Source of the DNA: Herbidospora mongoliensis
GTDB lineage: Bacteria; Actinomycetota; Actinomycetes; Streptosporangiales; Streptosporangiaceae
Assembly (NCBI RefSeq): GCF_001570545.1
Contig: NZ_BBXD01000009.1
Coordinates: 682,001-746,000 of the forward strand
DNA: 64,000 bases
Reading direction: 5' to 3'
Part shown: in pieces, positions 30,033 through 38,121 of the stretch
How positions within the stretch are numbered: the first letter of the stretch is position 1
Layout: each line of letters starts with the position of its first letter
Translations under genes and position numbers: made by a program
The notes under the pieces: model-generated
Seen by the model: only the letters and a program-made list of their open reading frames with translations
Databases searched by the model: none
Told to the model about the DNA's origin: nothing

Positions 30033-30878
30033 GTGTACGTGGACCGCTCAGCCCTCGCCGACTTCCTCCGCCGCCACCGGGAGGCCCTGCGCCCCGAAGA
30101 CGTGGGGCTGCCGGAGGGCGCCCGCCGCCGCGCCCCGGGACTGCGCCGCGAGGAGGTCGCCGCGCTGGCGCTGATGTCGACCGACTACTACACGAGGCTC
30201 GAACAGCGCCGCGGCCCGCAGCCGAGCGAGCAGATGCTCGCCTCCCTGGCCCGGGCGCTGCGCCTGACCGGCGACGAACGCCACTACCTGTTCCGGGTGG
30301 CCGGCCGGACCGCCCCCGAGAGCGTCACCGGCTCTACCCACGTGGCGCCCGCTTTGCTCCGGGTCCTCGACCGCCTCGACGACACCCCCGCGCTGATCCT
30401 GTCGAACCTGGGCGAGACCCTGGTCGCCAACCGGATGGCCCAGGCCCTGTTCGGCGACCGGTCGGCCCACACGGGCCTGGCCCGCAGCGACGTCTACCGC
30501 TGGTTCACCGTCCCGGGCGAACGCCACGTCTACCCCGAGGACGACCGAGACCGCCAGAGTCGCGCGATGGTGGCGAACCTGCGGGCGGCGTACGGGACGA
30601 TGGGCCCGAAGTCCCGGGCGGGCGAGCTGGTCAGGGCCCTCCAGAAGGCCAGCCCCGAGTTCGCGGACCTCTGGGAGCGCCACGAGGTGGCCCGCCGTTT
30701 CGAGGACCACAAGATCCTGATCCACCCACAGCTGGGGCCGATCGAGCTCGACTGCCAGGTCCTGTTCACCGAGGACCAGTCACAGGCCCTGCTGGTCCTG
30801 ACCGCTCCACCGCGCAGCGAGGGCGACGAGAAACTGAAGCTACTGGCGGTCGTCGGCCACGAGCGTTTCTCCGTCTAG
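30033..30878 (+). CDS. XRE-family regulator with MmyB-like ligand domain
   Basis: 281 aa from GTG 30033 (GTG 30039 equally likely, giving MDRSALADFLRRHRE, the usual family start). N-terminal HTH: RAPGLRREEVAALALMSTDYYTRLEQRRGPQPSEQMLASLARAL; C-terminal MmyB-type PAS-like domain: PALILSNLGETLVANRMAQALFGD...RWF. No SD precedes the start, so the transcript may be leaderless. It probably regulates the divergent SDR gene. The 3' end overlaps the convergent FAD monooxygenase gene by 39 bp. Confidence 0.88.
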   Translation: MYVDRSALADFLRRHREALRPEDVGLPEGARRRAPGLRREEVAALALMSTDYYTRLEQRRGPQPSEQMLASLARALRLTGDERHYLFRVAGRTAPESVTGSTHVAPALLRVLDRLDDTPALILSNLGETLVANRMAQALFGDRSAHTGLARSDVYRWFTVPGERHVYPEDDRDRQSRAMVANLRAAYGTMGPKSRAGELVRALQKASPEFADLWERHEVARRFEDHKILIHPQLGPIELDCQVLFTEDQSQALLVLTAPPRSEGDEKLKLLAVVGHERFSV

Positions 30879-31976
30879 CCGTCCGGGGTCGTGGTCGTAG
30901 AGCCAGCCGGTGGCCTTCTCGTAGAAGCGGTCGAAGAACAGCGGCATCATGATCTCCCGGAGCCGCGCGGCCAGGGGCCCCGCCGTTTTGGCGTCCCGGT
31001 TGGCGGCCGCCGTCTTGGCCAGCTTGCCCGTGCGGTCATGGCGCAAGCGGTCGAAGGCCGCCAGGGCCGCCGGGACGGTCTCCGCCTCAGCAAGTTGGCG
31101 GGCGAGGGCGACGGCGTCCTCGATCGCCATCGAGGCGCCCTGCCCTGCGCCGACCGGATGGGCCGCGTCGCCGACCAGCACCGTGCGGTCGTCGTGGCGG
31201 CGGGTCACCGGAGGGAGCACGTGCAGCAGGGTGGACGCGGTCACCGCCGAGGAGGCGCGGAGCACCGCGAGCGGCGTCTTCTCGGTCCGGAACAGCCCGG
31301 CCAGCTCCGCCAGGCCGACGGCGGCCAGGTCGGGCGGCGGATCGGCCGCGGCGACCTGGGCGGACCACCACACCGTGCCGTCGGGGGCGGGCAGGTAGAT
31401 GAAGGCTCCGCGTCGCGCGAAGACCATGTTGAAACCCTGCGGCCGCTCCCCGGGCAGCCGGACGGGCCCGTCGGTGGCCCCGGAGATCGAGTACAGACCC
31501 GCGTAACGAGGCTCGGGAGCCGAGGGGTCCAGCGCCCGGCGGGTGGCCGACCAGATCCCGTCGGCTCCCACGACGACATCGGCCGGTGAATCGCCGCAGC
31601 CCCGGCTGCCGAGGAGGATCCGGGCCCCGGCTCGCGCCGCCTCCTCCCGGAGCACCCTGACCAGATCGGCACGCATCAGCGTCACACTCCGCAGCGGGTC
31701 GCCCGACCGCCGCCCGCGCGGCACGTCGCCCAGCGGCCGATCCCGCCCGGACCACATGCGCTGCCGGTCCACCGGGAATCCCGCTCTCCGCACCGCGTCC
31801 AGGCACCCGAGCGCGTCGAGGGCGCGCAGCCCGTTGACCGACAGGCTGAGATACGACCCGACCGTCCCGCCGGGATCCTCATACGCCTCGTGGACCGTCA
31901 CCTGAGCCCCGACCCGGCTCAGCGCGATCGCGCTCGCCGCCCCGGCGACCCCGCCACCCACCACCGTCACCCGCAT
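30840..31976 (-). CDS. FAD-dependent monooxygenase (PHBH fold)
   Basis: 378 aa. FAD motif VTVVGGGVAGAASAIALSRVGAQVTVHE, the DG motif VVVGADGIWSATRR, and the second FAD motif TVLVGDAAHPVGAGQGASMAIEDAVALARQL. Belongs to class A aromatic/aliphatic flavin hydroxylases (including Tet(X)-like and polyketide-modifying enzymes); the substrate is not predictable. ATG 31976 has GGGGG upstream. Divergent from a TetR gene with a clean operator palindrome in between, so it is likely the repressed target. Confidence 0.9.
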   Translation of the reverse strand: MRVTVVGGGVAGAASAIALSRVGAQVTVHEAYEDPGGTVGSYLSLSVNGLRALDALGCLDAVRRAGFPVDRQRMWSGRDRPLGDVPRGRRSGDPLRSVTLMRADLVRVLREEAARAGARILLGSRGCGDSPADVVVGADGIWSATRRALDPSAPEPRYAGLYSISGATDGPVRLPGERPQGFNMVFARRGAFIYLPAPDGTVWWSAQVAAADPPPDLAAVGLAELAGLFRTEKTPLAVLRASSAVTASTLLHVLPPVTRRHDDRTVLVGDAAHPVGAGQGASMAIEDAVALARQLAEAETVPAALAAFDRLRHDRTGKLAKTAAANRDAKTAGPLAARLREIMMPLFFDRFYEKATGWLYDHDPGRLDGETLVADDRQ

Positions 31977-31997
31977 GCCGCACCCCCTGAATCAACA

Positions 31998-32021
31998 TTC
32001 ACCGAATCTCCATTCGGTGAA
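31998..32021. promoter_or_regulatory. TetR operator palindrome
   Basis: TTCACCGAAT-CTCC-ATTCGGTGAA: perfect 10-bp arms around a 4-bp spacer, midway between the FAD monooxygenase start (31976) and the TetR start (32073). Size and position suit a TetR dimer repressing both genes; binding by this particular TetR is inferred. Confidence 0.75.
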
Positions 32022-32072
32022 ATCGAGTTCAGTATGCTGTCGCCGCGACGACGACGTCAAGAAAGAGGACCG

Positions 32073-32678
32073 GTGGGAGTACGCAAGGCGAGGGCGGCCG
32101 AGACCGAGGCCGCCCTGAAAGAGGCCGCGCTGCGGCAGTTCACGGAGCGCGGCTATCTGAACACCAAGATCACCGACATCACGGCGGCGGCCGGGCGGGC
32201 GACGGGTTCCTTCTACGACCACTTCGCGAGCAAGGACGACCTGCTCCAGGCACTGCTCGCCGACATGCACGGCAAGGCGCACGACCAGCTCGCCCAGGAG
32301 GACCACCCGCCCCACGACCTGACGGACCGCGACCAGCTCCGCGAACATCTGGCGGTGGCCTGGTTCCTGATGCGCGACAACCGTCCGGTCATGACCGCCC
32401 TATTCGAACAGGCGATGACCGCGGGCCCTCGCGCGGGCCAGAGCTGGCGGCGCCTGACCGAGGACACCCGGATGCTCCGCGACCACCTGGAGCACCTGCG
32501 GCAGGAGGGGCACTCCCTGCCCGGGGACCCGGAACTGGTCGCGGCGGCGATGGGCGGAATGCTGTCGATGCTCGCCTACGCCCTACTGGGCGGCGATCCG
32601 GACTCCGGCCGCTCCGACGACGAGGTGATCGACACCGTCACGCGGCTCCTCCTCCACGGCCTCGCCGGTCCGAGCTAG
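32073..32678 (+). CDS. TetR/AcrR-family transcriptional regulator
   Basis: 201 aa from GTG 32073, chosen because AGAGG lies 5-6 nt upstream; ATG 32034 would add 13 residues and sits 12 nt from the operator. N-terminal HTH: AALRQFTERGYLNTKITDITAAAGRATGSFYDHFASKDDLLQALL. The C-terminal ligand/dimer domain is all-helical. Probably autoregulates and represses the divergent flavin monooxygenase. Its TAG stop shares CTAG with the convergent SEC-C gene. Confidence 0.9.
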   Translation: MGVRKARAAETEAALKEAALRQFTERGYLNTKITDITAAAGRATGSFYDHFASKDDLLQALLADMHGKAHDQLAQEDHPPHDLTDRDQLREHLAVAWFLMRDNRPVMTALFEQAMTAGPRAGQSWRRLTEDTRMLRDHLEHLRQEGHSLPGDPELVAAAMGGMLSMLAYALLGGDPDSGRSDDEVIDTVTRLLLHGLAGPS

Positions 32679-33538
32679 ACGGGCGACCCGCAGCACTTCT
32701 TGTATTTGCGGTCGGACCCGCACCAGCACGAGTCGTTGCGGCCCGGCGGCCAGGCGATGTCGTCGTCGGGGTCGGTGGCGGCGACCAGTTCGAGGCGCTC
32801 CTCCTCCGAGGCGGGGGCGTCATCCCCTAGGTGGACGACCGCGACCCTGGTCTCCAGGTCGGCCTTCTTGAACCGGGCCTCCAGCGCCTGGAGGTCGTCG
32901 CCGGGCACATACGGCAGCCGCACGGTCGGCTTCTTCTCGATCACCGGCTGGGTCGTCTTCGGCGCCTTCGGTTCGGTCGCGGCCAGGGCCTCGACCTGGT
33001 CGGACAGCGGGCCGGGGCCGCCGAAGCGGCGGCGGAGCAGATCGAGGTAGCGGAGCGTCGCGGGCGGGCGGCCCAGGTTCAGCGCCAGCCGCAGGGCCTC
33101 GTCGAGGAGGTCGGCGGCGAAGGCGGAGTCGAACGGGCCGGCGATCATCGCGGCGGCCGGGTAGAACTCCTCGTCGCGCTCCTCGTCGGGCAGGCGGCCG
33201 AGCTCGGTGCGCCGGGTGCGCAGCAGGCGCAGGGCCGTCGCGGAGTCGCCGAGCTGGCCGTGGAGCTCGGCCATCGGGGCGCGCAGAGGGCCGCTCAGGG
33301 CGGGCTCGACGCCGATGAGGTCGTGCAGGAGGTCCAGGGTGTCCTGCTCCCAGCCGTCGACGGTGTAGTCGTCGATGAGCTCCACCACATAGGCGGGGAT
33401 GCGGCGGTCACCCCGGGCCCTCGGGTCCATCAGGGCGTCGGCGAGGAGTTCCCAGGCGGCGCGTTCCTCACCCCGGTCGTAGGCGCGCTCGAGCGCGGCG
33501 TCGAGGTCGAGAGGGCTGAAGAGATGGTCCGGAAGCAC
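32675..33538 (-). CDS. SEC-C motif protein
   Basis: 287 aa from GTG 33538. The extreme C-terminus is a SEC-C zinc-binding motif (NDSCWCGSDRKYKKCCG: CxC...CC), like that at the end of SecA. The rest is helical and TPR-like (LDLDAALERAYDRGEERAAWELLADALMD; LHGQLGDSATALRLLRTRRTELG). Function unknown; SEC-C motifs recur in proteins acting on ribosomes or the export machinery. Convergent with the TetR gene. Confidence 0.85.
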   Translation of the reverse strand: MLPDHLFSPLDLDAALERAYDRGEERAAWELLADALMDPRARGDRRIPAYVVELIDDYTVDGWEQDTLDLLHDLIGVEPALSGPLRAPMAELHGQLGDSATALRLLRTRRTELGRLPDEERDEEFYPAAAMIAGPFDSAFAADLLDEALRLALNLGRPPATLRYLDLLRRRFGGPGPLSDQVEALAATEPKAPKTTQPVIEKKPTVRLPYVPGDDLQALEARFKKADLETRVAVVHLGDDAPASEEERLELVAATDPDDDIAWPPGRNDSCWCGSDRKYKKCCGSPV

Positions 33539-33668
33539 GATCGCACCCTACCGAGGGCGTAGCCCAGGTTCACCTTCACGGAGGACGAAACGGGCATACC
33601 CCCGGGCGTAATTTTGGATCACACGGTCGGCGGCGGCGCGGGGGCCCGCCTCCGGCCGCTCGGATATC

Positions 33669-35072
33669 GTGACCCCGGTGACGGAACTGCACTATCTCAC
33701 CGCGTCGGAGACCTCGGCCCTGCTGCGTGCGCGGGAGATCGGCGCGGCCGAGGTCACCCAGGCTCACCTCGACCGCATCGAGGCGGTCAACCCCCAGGTC
33801 AACGCCATCGTGACGGTCACCGCCGAACGGGCTCTCGACCGGGCGAGAGAACTCGACGAGGGGCCGTGGCGGGGGCCGCTGCACGGGCTTCCGGTCGCGC
33901 ACAAGGATCTGGTGTCGACCAAGGGCGTCCGGACCACCTTCGGGTCGGCGATTTTCGCCGACCACGTGCCGACGACCGACGATCTGGTGGTCAAAAGGGT
34001 CCGCGACGCCGGCGGGGTGATGATCGGCAAGACCAACACACCCGAGTTCGGCACCGGCTCCCACACCGTCAACGAGGTCTTCGGCGCCACCCGCAACCCC
34101 TACGACCTGACGAAGTCGGCGGGCGGGTCGAGCGGCGGCGCGGCGGCGGCGCTGGCCTCCGGGATGACCCCGCTGGCCGACGGTTCCGACATGGGCGGCT
34201 CGCTGCGCAACCCGGCGTCCTTCTGCAACATCGTGGGGTTGCGCCCGACGCCCGGCCGGGTGCCGTCGAAGTCGACCATCGCCGCGTGGTTCACGCTGGG
34301 GGTGTCGGGGCCGATGGCGCGGACCGTACAGGACCTGGCTCTTTTCCTGACCGCCATCGCGGGGCCCGACCCGAGTTCGCCGCTGTCGATCCAGGAGGAT
34401 CCGTCGATCTTCGGAGGGTCGCTCGACAGCGACGTCAGCGGGCTGCGGATCGCCTTCTCCCCCACCCTCGGCGGGCTCCCCGTCGACCGGGAGACGGCCG
34501 CGGTGACCGCGCGGGCCGCGACGGTCTTCGAGGGCCTGGGCGCCACGGTCGAGCACGCCGATCTCAATCTGGCGGGGGCCGATGAGGCATTCCGTACATA
34601 TCGGGCTTGGTGGTATCTGGCCACCTACGGCGACCTGCCGGGCGTCGGCGAGAACGTGCGCTGGAACGTCGAGCGCGGGCGCGAGGTCACCGGCGCCGAC
34701 CTGGCGAAGGCGGAGAAGCTGCGCACCCGCCTCTGGCACCGCGTGACCGGCTTCTTCGGCACCTGGGACTACCTGATCGCCCCGGTCAGCCAGGTCCCGC
34801 CGTTCCCGGTCGAAGATCCTTATGTACGTGAGGTCGACGGCCTCACCATGCCCGACTACCTGGCCTGGATGCGCTCCTGCTACCTGATCAGCGTGCTGGG
34901 CGTCCCGGCCCTGTCGGTCCCCTGCGGCTTCACCTCAGACGGCCTGCCGGTGGGGGTGCAGATCATCGGCCGCCCCTGGGACGACCTCGGCGTGCTCAAG
35001 GTCGGCCACGCGTTCGAGCAGGTCACAAAGGCGGGATCGACTCGTCCGCCGCTTTACGCTCCCGGTAGGTGA
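33669..35072 (+). CDS. Amidase-signature family hydrolase
   Basis: 467 aa from GTG 33669 (GTG 33678 possible). The Ser-cisSer-Lys triad is visible: Lys in PVAHKDLVSTKG, cis-Ser in KSAGGSSGGAAAALA, and nucleophile Ser in GSDMGGSLRNPASFC. C-terminal LSVPCGFTSDGLPVGVQIIGRPWDD is typical. Hydrolyses an amide bond; GatA function is unlikely without gatB/C neighbours. The 3' end overlaps the convergent membrane gene by 50 bp. Confidence 0.92.
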   Translation: MTPVTELHYLTASETSALLRAREIGAAEVTQAHLDRIEAVNPQVNAIVTVTAERALDRARELDEGPWRGPLHGLPVAHKDLVSTKGVRTTFGSAIFADHVPTTDDLVVKRVRDAGGVMIGKTNTPEFGTGSHTVNEVFGATRNPYDLTKSAGGSSGGAAAALASGMTPLADGSDMGGSLRNPASFCNIVGLRPTPGRVPSKSTIAAWFTLGVSGPMARTVQDLALFLTAIAGPDPSSPLSIQEDPSIFGGSLDSDVSGLRIAFSPTLGGLPVDRETAAVTARAATVFEGLGATVEHADLNLAGADEAFRTYRAWWYLATYGDLPGVGENVRWNVERGREVTGADLAKAEKLRTRLWHRVTGFFGTWDYLIAPVSQVPPFPVEDPYVREVDGLTMPDYLAWMRSCYLISVLGVPALSVPCGFTSDGLPVGVQIIGRPWDDLGVLKVGHAFEQVTKAGSTRPPLYAPGR

Positions 35073-35532
35073 CCGCGAACTCGCGCGCCCAGTACATCCC
35101 GGCCGCGAGCGCGGCCCAGAACACCAGCACGCCCTTGGCCGTCACCCCCAGCAGATCCCGGGTCGCGAACTCCCCCGCCGACGTCGCGGCCCGGACGATC
35201 TCGCCCCCCATCGACGACCCGATGAGAAACGCGACGAAGGACCCGGCCAGCCCGCCGGCCGCGAGCCCGAGGACGATCGGCAGCCCGTCTTCGCCCGCCT
35301 TCCTGTACGCGATCAGCCCCGCCACCACCCCGATGGTCGCGGTGATCAACGCGAAATAGCCGTCGGCCGCGATGAGCGCCTGGGTGTTGGGATCGGCCAC
35401 CCGCCACACGCCCTCGTAGAGGACATAACGGGTGCGAGGGGCCAGCGCCGACCACAGGAATCCCGCCGGCACGCCCAGCACCGCCAGGATCAGAACCGTC
35501 CCACCGAAGTACTTCACAGGCCGCACCGTCAC
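35023..35532 (-). CDS. Small polytopic membrane protein
   Basis: 169 aa with four hydrophobic segments (about 9-30 GTVLILAVLGVPAGFLWSAL; 57-76 GYFALITATIGVVAGLIAY; 86-105 IVLGLAAGGLAGSFVAFLIG; 132-150 GVLVFWAALAAGMYW) and a basic C-terminus. Layout resembles actinobacterial DUF2567-type proteins, but I cannot confirm the family. Divergent from the murA homologue (47 nt apart). Confidence 0.65.
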   Translation of the reverse strand: MTVRPVKYFGGTVLILAVLGVPAGFLWSALAPRTRYVLYEGVWRVADPNTQALIAADGYFALITATIGVVAGLIAYRKAGEDGLPIVLGLAAGGLAGSFVAFLIGSSMGGEIVRAATSAGEFATRDLLGVTAKGVLVFWAALAAGMYWAREFAVTYRERKAADESIPPL

Positions 35533-35579
35533 GATGGTACCTACCTAGACCAGGCGGGCCGCGCCGTTAGCATTGGCGG

Positions 35580-36887
35580 GTGAACGAACAAGCGTGGCTC
35601 ATCGAACCCTCCGGCCCGCTGCGGGGAGACGTCGAGGTCCGAGGGTCCAAGAACGCCGTGTCCAAGCACATGGTCGCGGCCATGCTCGGCGACGGCCCGA
35701 GCACCCTCCACAACGCGCCCGAAGTCGGCGAGGTCCACCTGACCGCCGCCATGCTGGAGGCACTCGGCATCCACGTCCAGATCGGCGACGGCGAGATCGT
35801 CCTCGAACGCGGCGCCGTGATCGAGCCGAGGGTCCCGGAGAAGTACACCGGGCTCAACCGCATCCCGATCCTGATGCTCGGCCCGCTGCTGCACCTGGCG
35901 GGCGAGGCCTTCGTCCCGATGGTCGGCGGCGACCCGATCGGCCGCCGCCCGGTCAACTTCCACCTCGAGGCGCTGCGTCAGATGGGCGCCGAGATCATCG
36001 AGGACGAAAGCGGCATCACCGCCAAGGCCACCCGTCTCCACGGCACCCGCATCACGCTCCCCTACCCGAGCGTCGGCGCGACCGAGACCATCCTGATGAC
36101 GGCCGTCCTGGCCGAGGGCAAGACGGTCATCAAGGGCGCGGCCATGGAGCCCGAGGTCGTCGAGCTCGCGCTGTTCCTCCAGCGCATGGGCGCGATGATC
36201 GAACTGTCCCCCGACCGCCGCATCGTCATCGAGGGCGTCGAGAAGCTGCGCGGCGCGGCCACCTGGCTCGCCGGCGACCGCATCGAGGCCTTCTCCTACC
36301 TGGTCGCCGGCCTGGTGACCGGCGGCGAGGTCCGCGTCCACGGCTGCCCGCAAGACCGTCTGGTCACGGCGATCACGACGCTGGCCCGCATGGGCGCGCA
36401 GTTCGACATCACCGACGAGTGGCTGACCGCCTCGGCCCCCGACGGCCTGCGCGCCGCCGCGGTGCAGACCGACACCCACCCCGGGTTCATGACCGACTGG
36501 CAGACGCCGCTCATGGTCCTGTTCACCCGCGCCGAGGGCATGTCGGTGCTCCACGAGACGGTCTTCGAGAACCGTCTGGTGTACGTCCCGGCGCTCCAGA
36601 AGATGGGCTGCGAGATCGAGGTCTTCGCCCAGTGCCTGGGCGGCCCGGCCTGCCGCTACCACGACACCAACGCCAAGCACTCGGCGGTCGTGCGCGGCGT
36701 CTCCAAGCTGCGCGGCGCCGACGTGACCCTCCCCGACATCCGGGCGGGCTTCTCGGCGGTCCTGGCGGCGGCGGTGGCCGAGGGCACCTCGACCCTGCGC
36801 GGCGTCAACCACATCGAGCGCGGCTACCACCACCCGTTCGACCAGTTCACGTCCCTGGGCCTCAAGATCAGCCGAGTCGACGTCTAG
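35580..36887 (+). CDS. murA: UDP-GlcNAc enolpyruvyl transferase (MurA) homologue with Asp at the active-site Cys position
   Basis: 435 aa EPT-fold enzyme adding enolpyruvate from PEP to UDP-GlcNAc. Conserved Lys-Asn in VRGSKNAVSKHMVAAML, then PMVGGDPIGRRPVNFHLEAL, where the catalytic Cys of E. coli MurA (GGCTIGARP) is Asp118, and RGVNHIERGYHHPFDQF at the end. Cys-to-Asp MurA is active but fosfomycin resistant, as in mycobacteria. The sequence is divergent from housekeeping MurA and may be a second copy. GTG 35580 has no SD; TAGCAT 6 nt upstream could be a -10 for a leaderless transcript. Confidence 0.85.
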   Translation: MNEQAWLIEPSGPLRGDVEVRGSKNAVSKHMVAAMLGDGPSTLHNAPEVGEVHLTAAMLEALGIHVQIGDGEIVLERGAVIEPRVPEKYTGLNRIPILMLGPLLHLAGEAFVPMVGGDPIGRRPVNFHLEALRQMGAEIIEDESGITAKATRLHGTRITLPYPSVGATETILMTAVLAEGKTVIKGAAMEPEVVELALFLQRMGAMIELSPDRRIVIEGVEKLRGAATWLAGDRIEAFSYLVAGLVTGGEVRVHGCPQDRLVTAITTLARMGAQFDITDEWLTASAPDGLRAAAVQTDTHPGFMTDWQTPLMVLFTRAEGMSVLHETVFENRLVYVPALQKMGCEIEVFAQCLGGPACRYHDTNAKHSAVVRGVSKLRGADVTLPDIRAGFSAVLAAAVAEGTSTLRGVNHIERGYHHPFDQFTSLGLKISRVDV

Positions 36888-36896
36888 CCTGCCGAG

Positions 36897-36934
36897 CCGG
36901 CCGTGGTCCTCGCGAGGACCACGGCCGGTTTTTT
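36897..36934 (+). terminator. Strong rho-independent terminator of the murA homologue
   Basis: A 32-bp perfect inverted repeat (arms CCGGCCGTGGTCCTCG and its complement, 36897-36928) is followed by six T residues. It begins 10 nt after the stop and abuts the end of the convergent SnoaL-like gene. Confidence 0.92.
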
Positions 36935-36936
36935 CA

Positions 36937-37389
36937 TCAGCTCACGATGGGGTCGGCCAGGGCTTCGGCCACGCCGTGGGCGGCGAAGACCCGCAGGCCC
37001 TCGGCGACGACCTGGGAGTCCTCGTTGGCGTCGATCGACAGGATCTTGCCCCATTTCATCTGCACGATGTGCACGCCATGGTTGTCGTAGGGCGAGCCGT
37101 CCGGCATGTCCTGGGTCGCCGACCAGCGGATGATGACCGTCGTGTTGCGGGGGGTGCCCTTCACCCAGACGTCGTGCACCGTCAGGGACAGAGCCGGGCT
37201 GACCCGTCCGAGCCGATCGAACCAGCGCCGCAGAGCCTCGCGGTCGTGTCGCTCACCGCCTAAGGCGTGACTGCCGCCGAAGCGGTGGTGGACGTCAGAC
37301 GCGCAGTCCTTGAGCAGGGCGTCGTAGTCCTTGTCGTTGACGCGGATGAAGTTCCGGACGGCGATGCGTCTGACGATGGCGTGATACAT
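36937..37389 (-). CDS. SnoaL/NTF2-like fold protein
   Basis: 150 aa, ATG 37389 with AAGGAG 7 nt upstream. Pattern NFIRVNDKDYDALLKDCASDVHHRFGGSHALGGERHDREALRRWF...LSLTVHDVWVKGTPRNTTVIIRW matches the NTF2-like cone fold (SnoaL-like, DUF4440 relatives). Members bind or isomerise small hydrophobic ligands; activity unknown. Probably co-transcribed behind the TetR gene upstream (37 nt). Confidence 0.8.
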   Translation of the reverse strand: MYHAIVRRIAVRNFIRVNDKDYDALLKDCASDVHHRFGGSHALGGERHDREALRRWFDRLGRVSPALSLTVHDVWVKGTPRNTTVIIRWSATQDMPDGSPYDNHGVHIVQMKWGKILSIDANEDSQVVAEGLRVFAAHGVAEALADPIVS

Positions 37390-37426
37390 GACTGCTCCTT
37401 CGGGATGGCGGAAAGCTCCTGGCGAG

Positions 37427-38014
37427 TCACCGTCGCGCCGCCCCGACCGTCAGCTCGGTGAGCCGGTCGAGGTAGCGGTCGTCCACCGGCCGGGCGTGGG
37501 TCAGGCGCCAGAACACCGGGGCGATGGTCAGGTCGAGCACCAGGTCGACGTCGTCGGCCGCCAGCTCGCCCCGATCGCACGACCGGCTCAGCGCGGCGCG
37601 GACCCAGGTGACGCGCGGACGCGTGACATGTTCCGCCACCGCCTCGGCGAGCACGGGGTTGCGGTCGGACTCGGCGATCAGGTCGGGCAGCACCGCCCGG
37701 ATGCGCGGGTCACTCAGCCAGTCGAAGGCGGCCTGCATCACCGCGCGCACGTCACCGCGCAGAGACCCGGTGTCGGGGGCGGGGCCGGCCGGAATGCTGA
37801 GCCGGGCGAGCCCGTGGACGATCATTTCCAGCTTGGACGGCCAGCGCCGGTAGATCGCGCTCTTGCCGACGTTGGCACGCTGCGCCACGCCGTCCATCGT
37901 CAGACGCGCGTAGCCCACCTCCACCAGCAGGTCGATCGCCGCTGCGGCAATGGCATCGGTGACCGCCGGGTTCAACACGGCAGCACCCGTCGGACTGCGT
38001 CGGGACGTGGTCAT
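37427..38014 (-). CDS. TetR/AcrR-family regulator
   Basis: 195 aa. HTH: AIAAAAIDLLVEVGYARLTMDGVAQRANVGKSAIYRRWPSKLEMI, followed by a helical ligand domain of the TetR_C type found with short-chain dehydrogenases (DVRAVMQAAFDWLSDPRIRAVLPDLIAESDRNPVL). Divergent from an NmrA-like gene; two near-identical operator-like repeats lie in the 107-nt gap. Likely represses itself, the SnoaL-like gene and the NmrA-like gene. Confidence 0.9.
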   Translation of the reverse strand: MTTSRRSPTGAAVLNPAVTDAIAAAAIDLLVEVGYARLTMDGVAQRANVGKSAIYRRWPSKLEMIVHGLARLSIPAGPAPDTGSLRGDVRAVMQAAFDWLSDPRIRAVLPDLIAESDRNPVLAEAVAEHVTRPRVTWVRAALSRSCDRGELAADDVDLVLDLTIAPVFWRLTHARPVDDRYLDRLTELTVGAARR

Positions 38015-38029
38015 GCCAGCATCCTAGCT

Positions 38030-38100
38030 CAGGACGGAACGGTATCGTCCCGACCATGCTACGATCGGCCACCCAGGACGAGACGGTATCGTCTCGACCA
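38030..38100. promoter_or_regulatory. Duplicated TetR operator (two 27-bp sites)
   Basis: Two copies of CAGGACG-RR-ACGGTATCGTC-Y-CGACCA at 38030-38056 and 38074-38100, identical at 24 of 27 positions. Each is an imperfect palindrome (second copy CGAGACG-GTAT-CGTCTCG). Centre spacing is 44 bp, about four helical turns, so two dimers would sit on one DNA face. The sites flank the likely promoters of the TetR and NmrA-like genes. Confidence 0.8.
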
Positions 38101-38121
38101 AATGATGCGGAGGAACGGCTC

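Noticed and set aside
36897-36934. Operator interpretation of the 32-bp inverted repeat after the murA homologue
   Set aside because: Immediate T6 tract and position 10 nt after the stop make it a conventional terminator, unlike the loopless palindrome at 15372.
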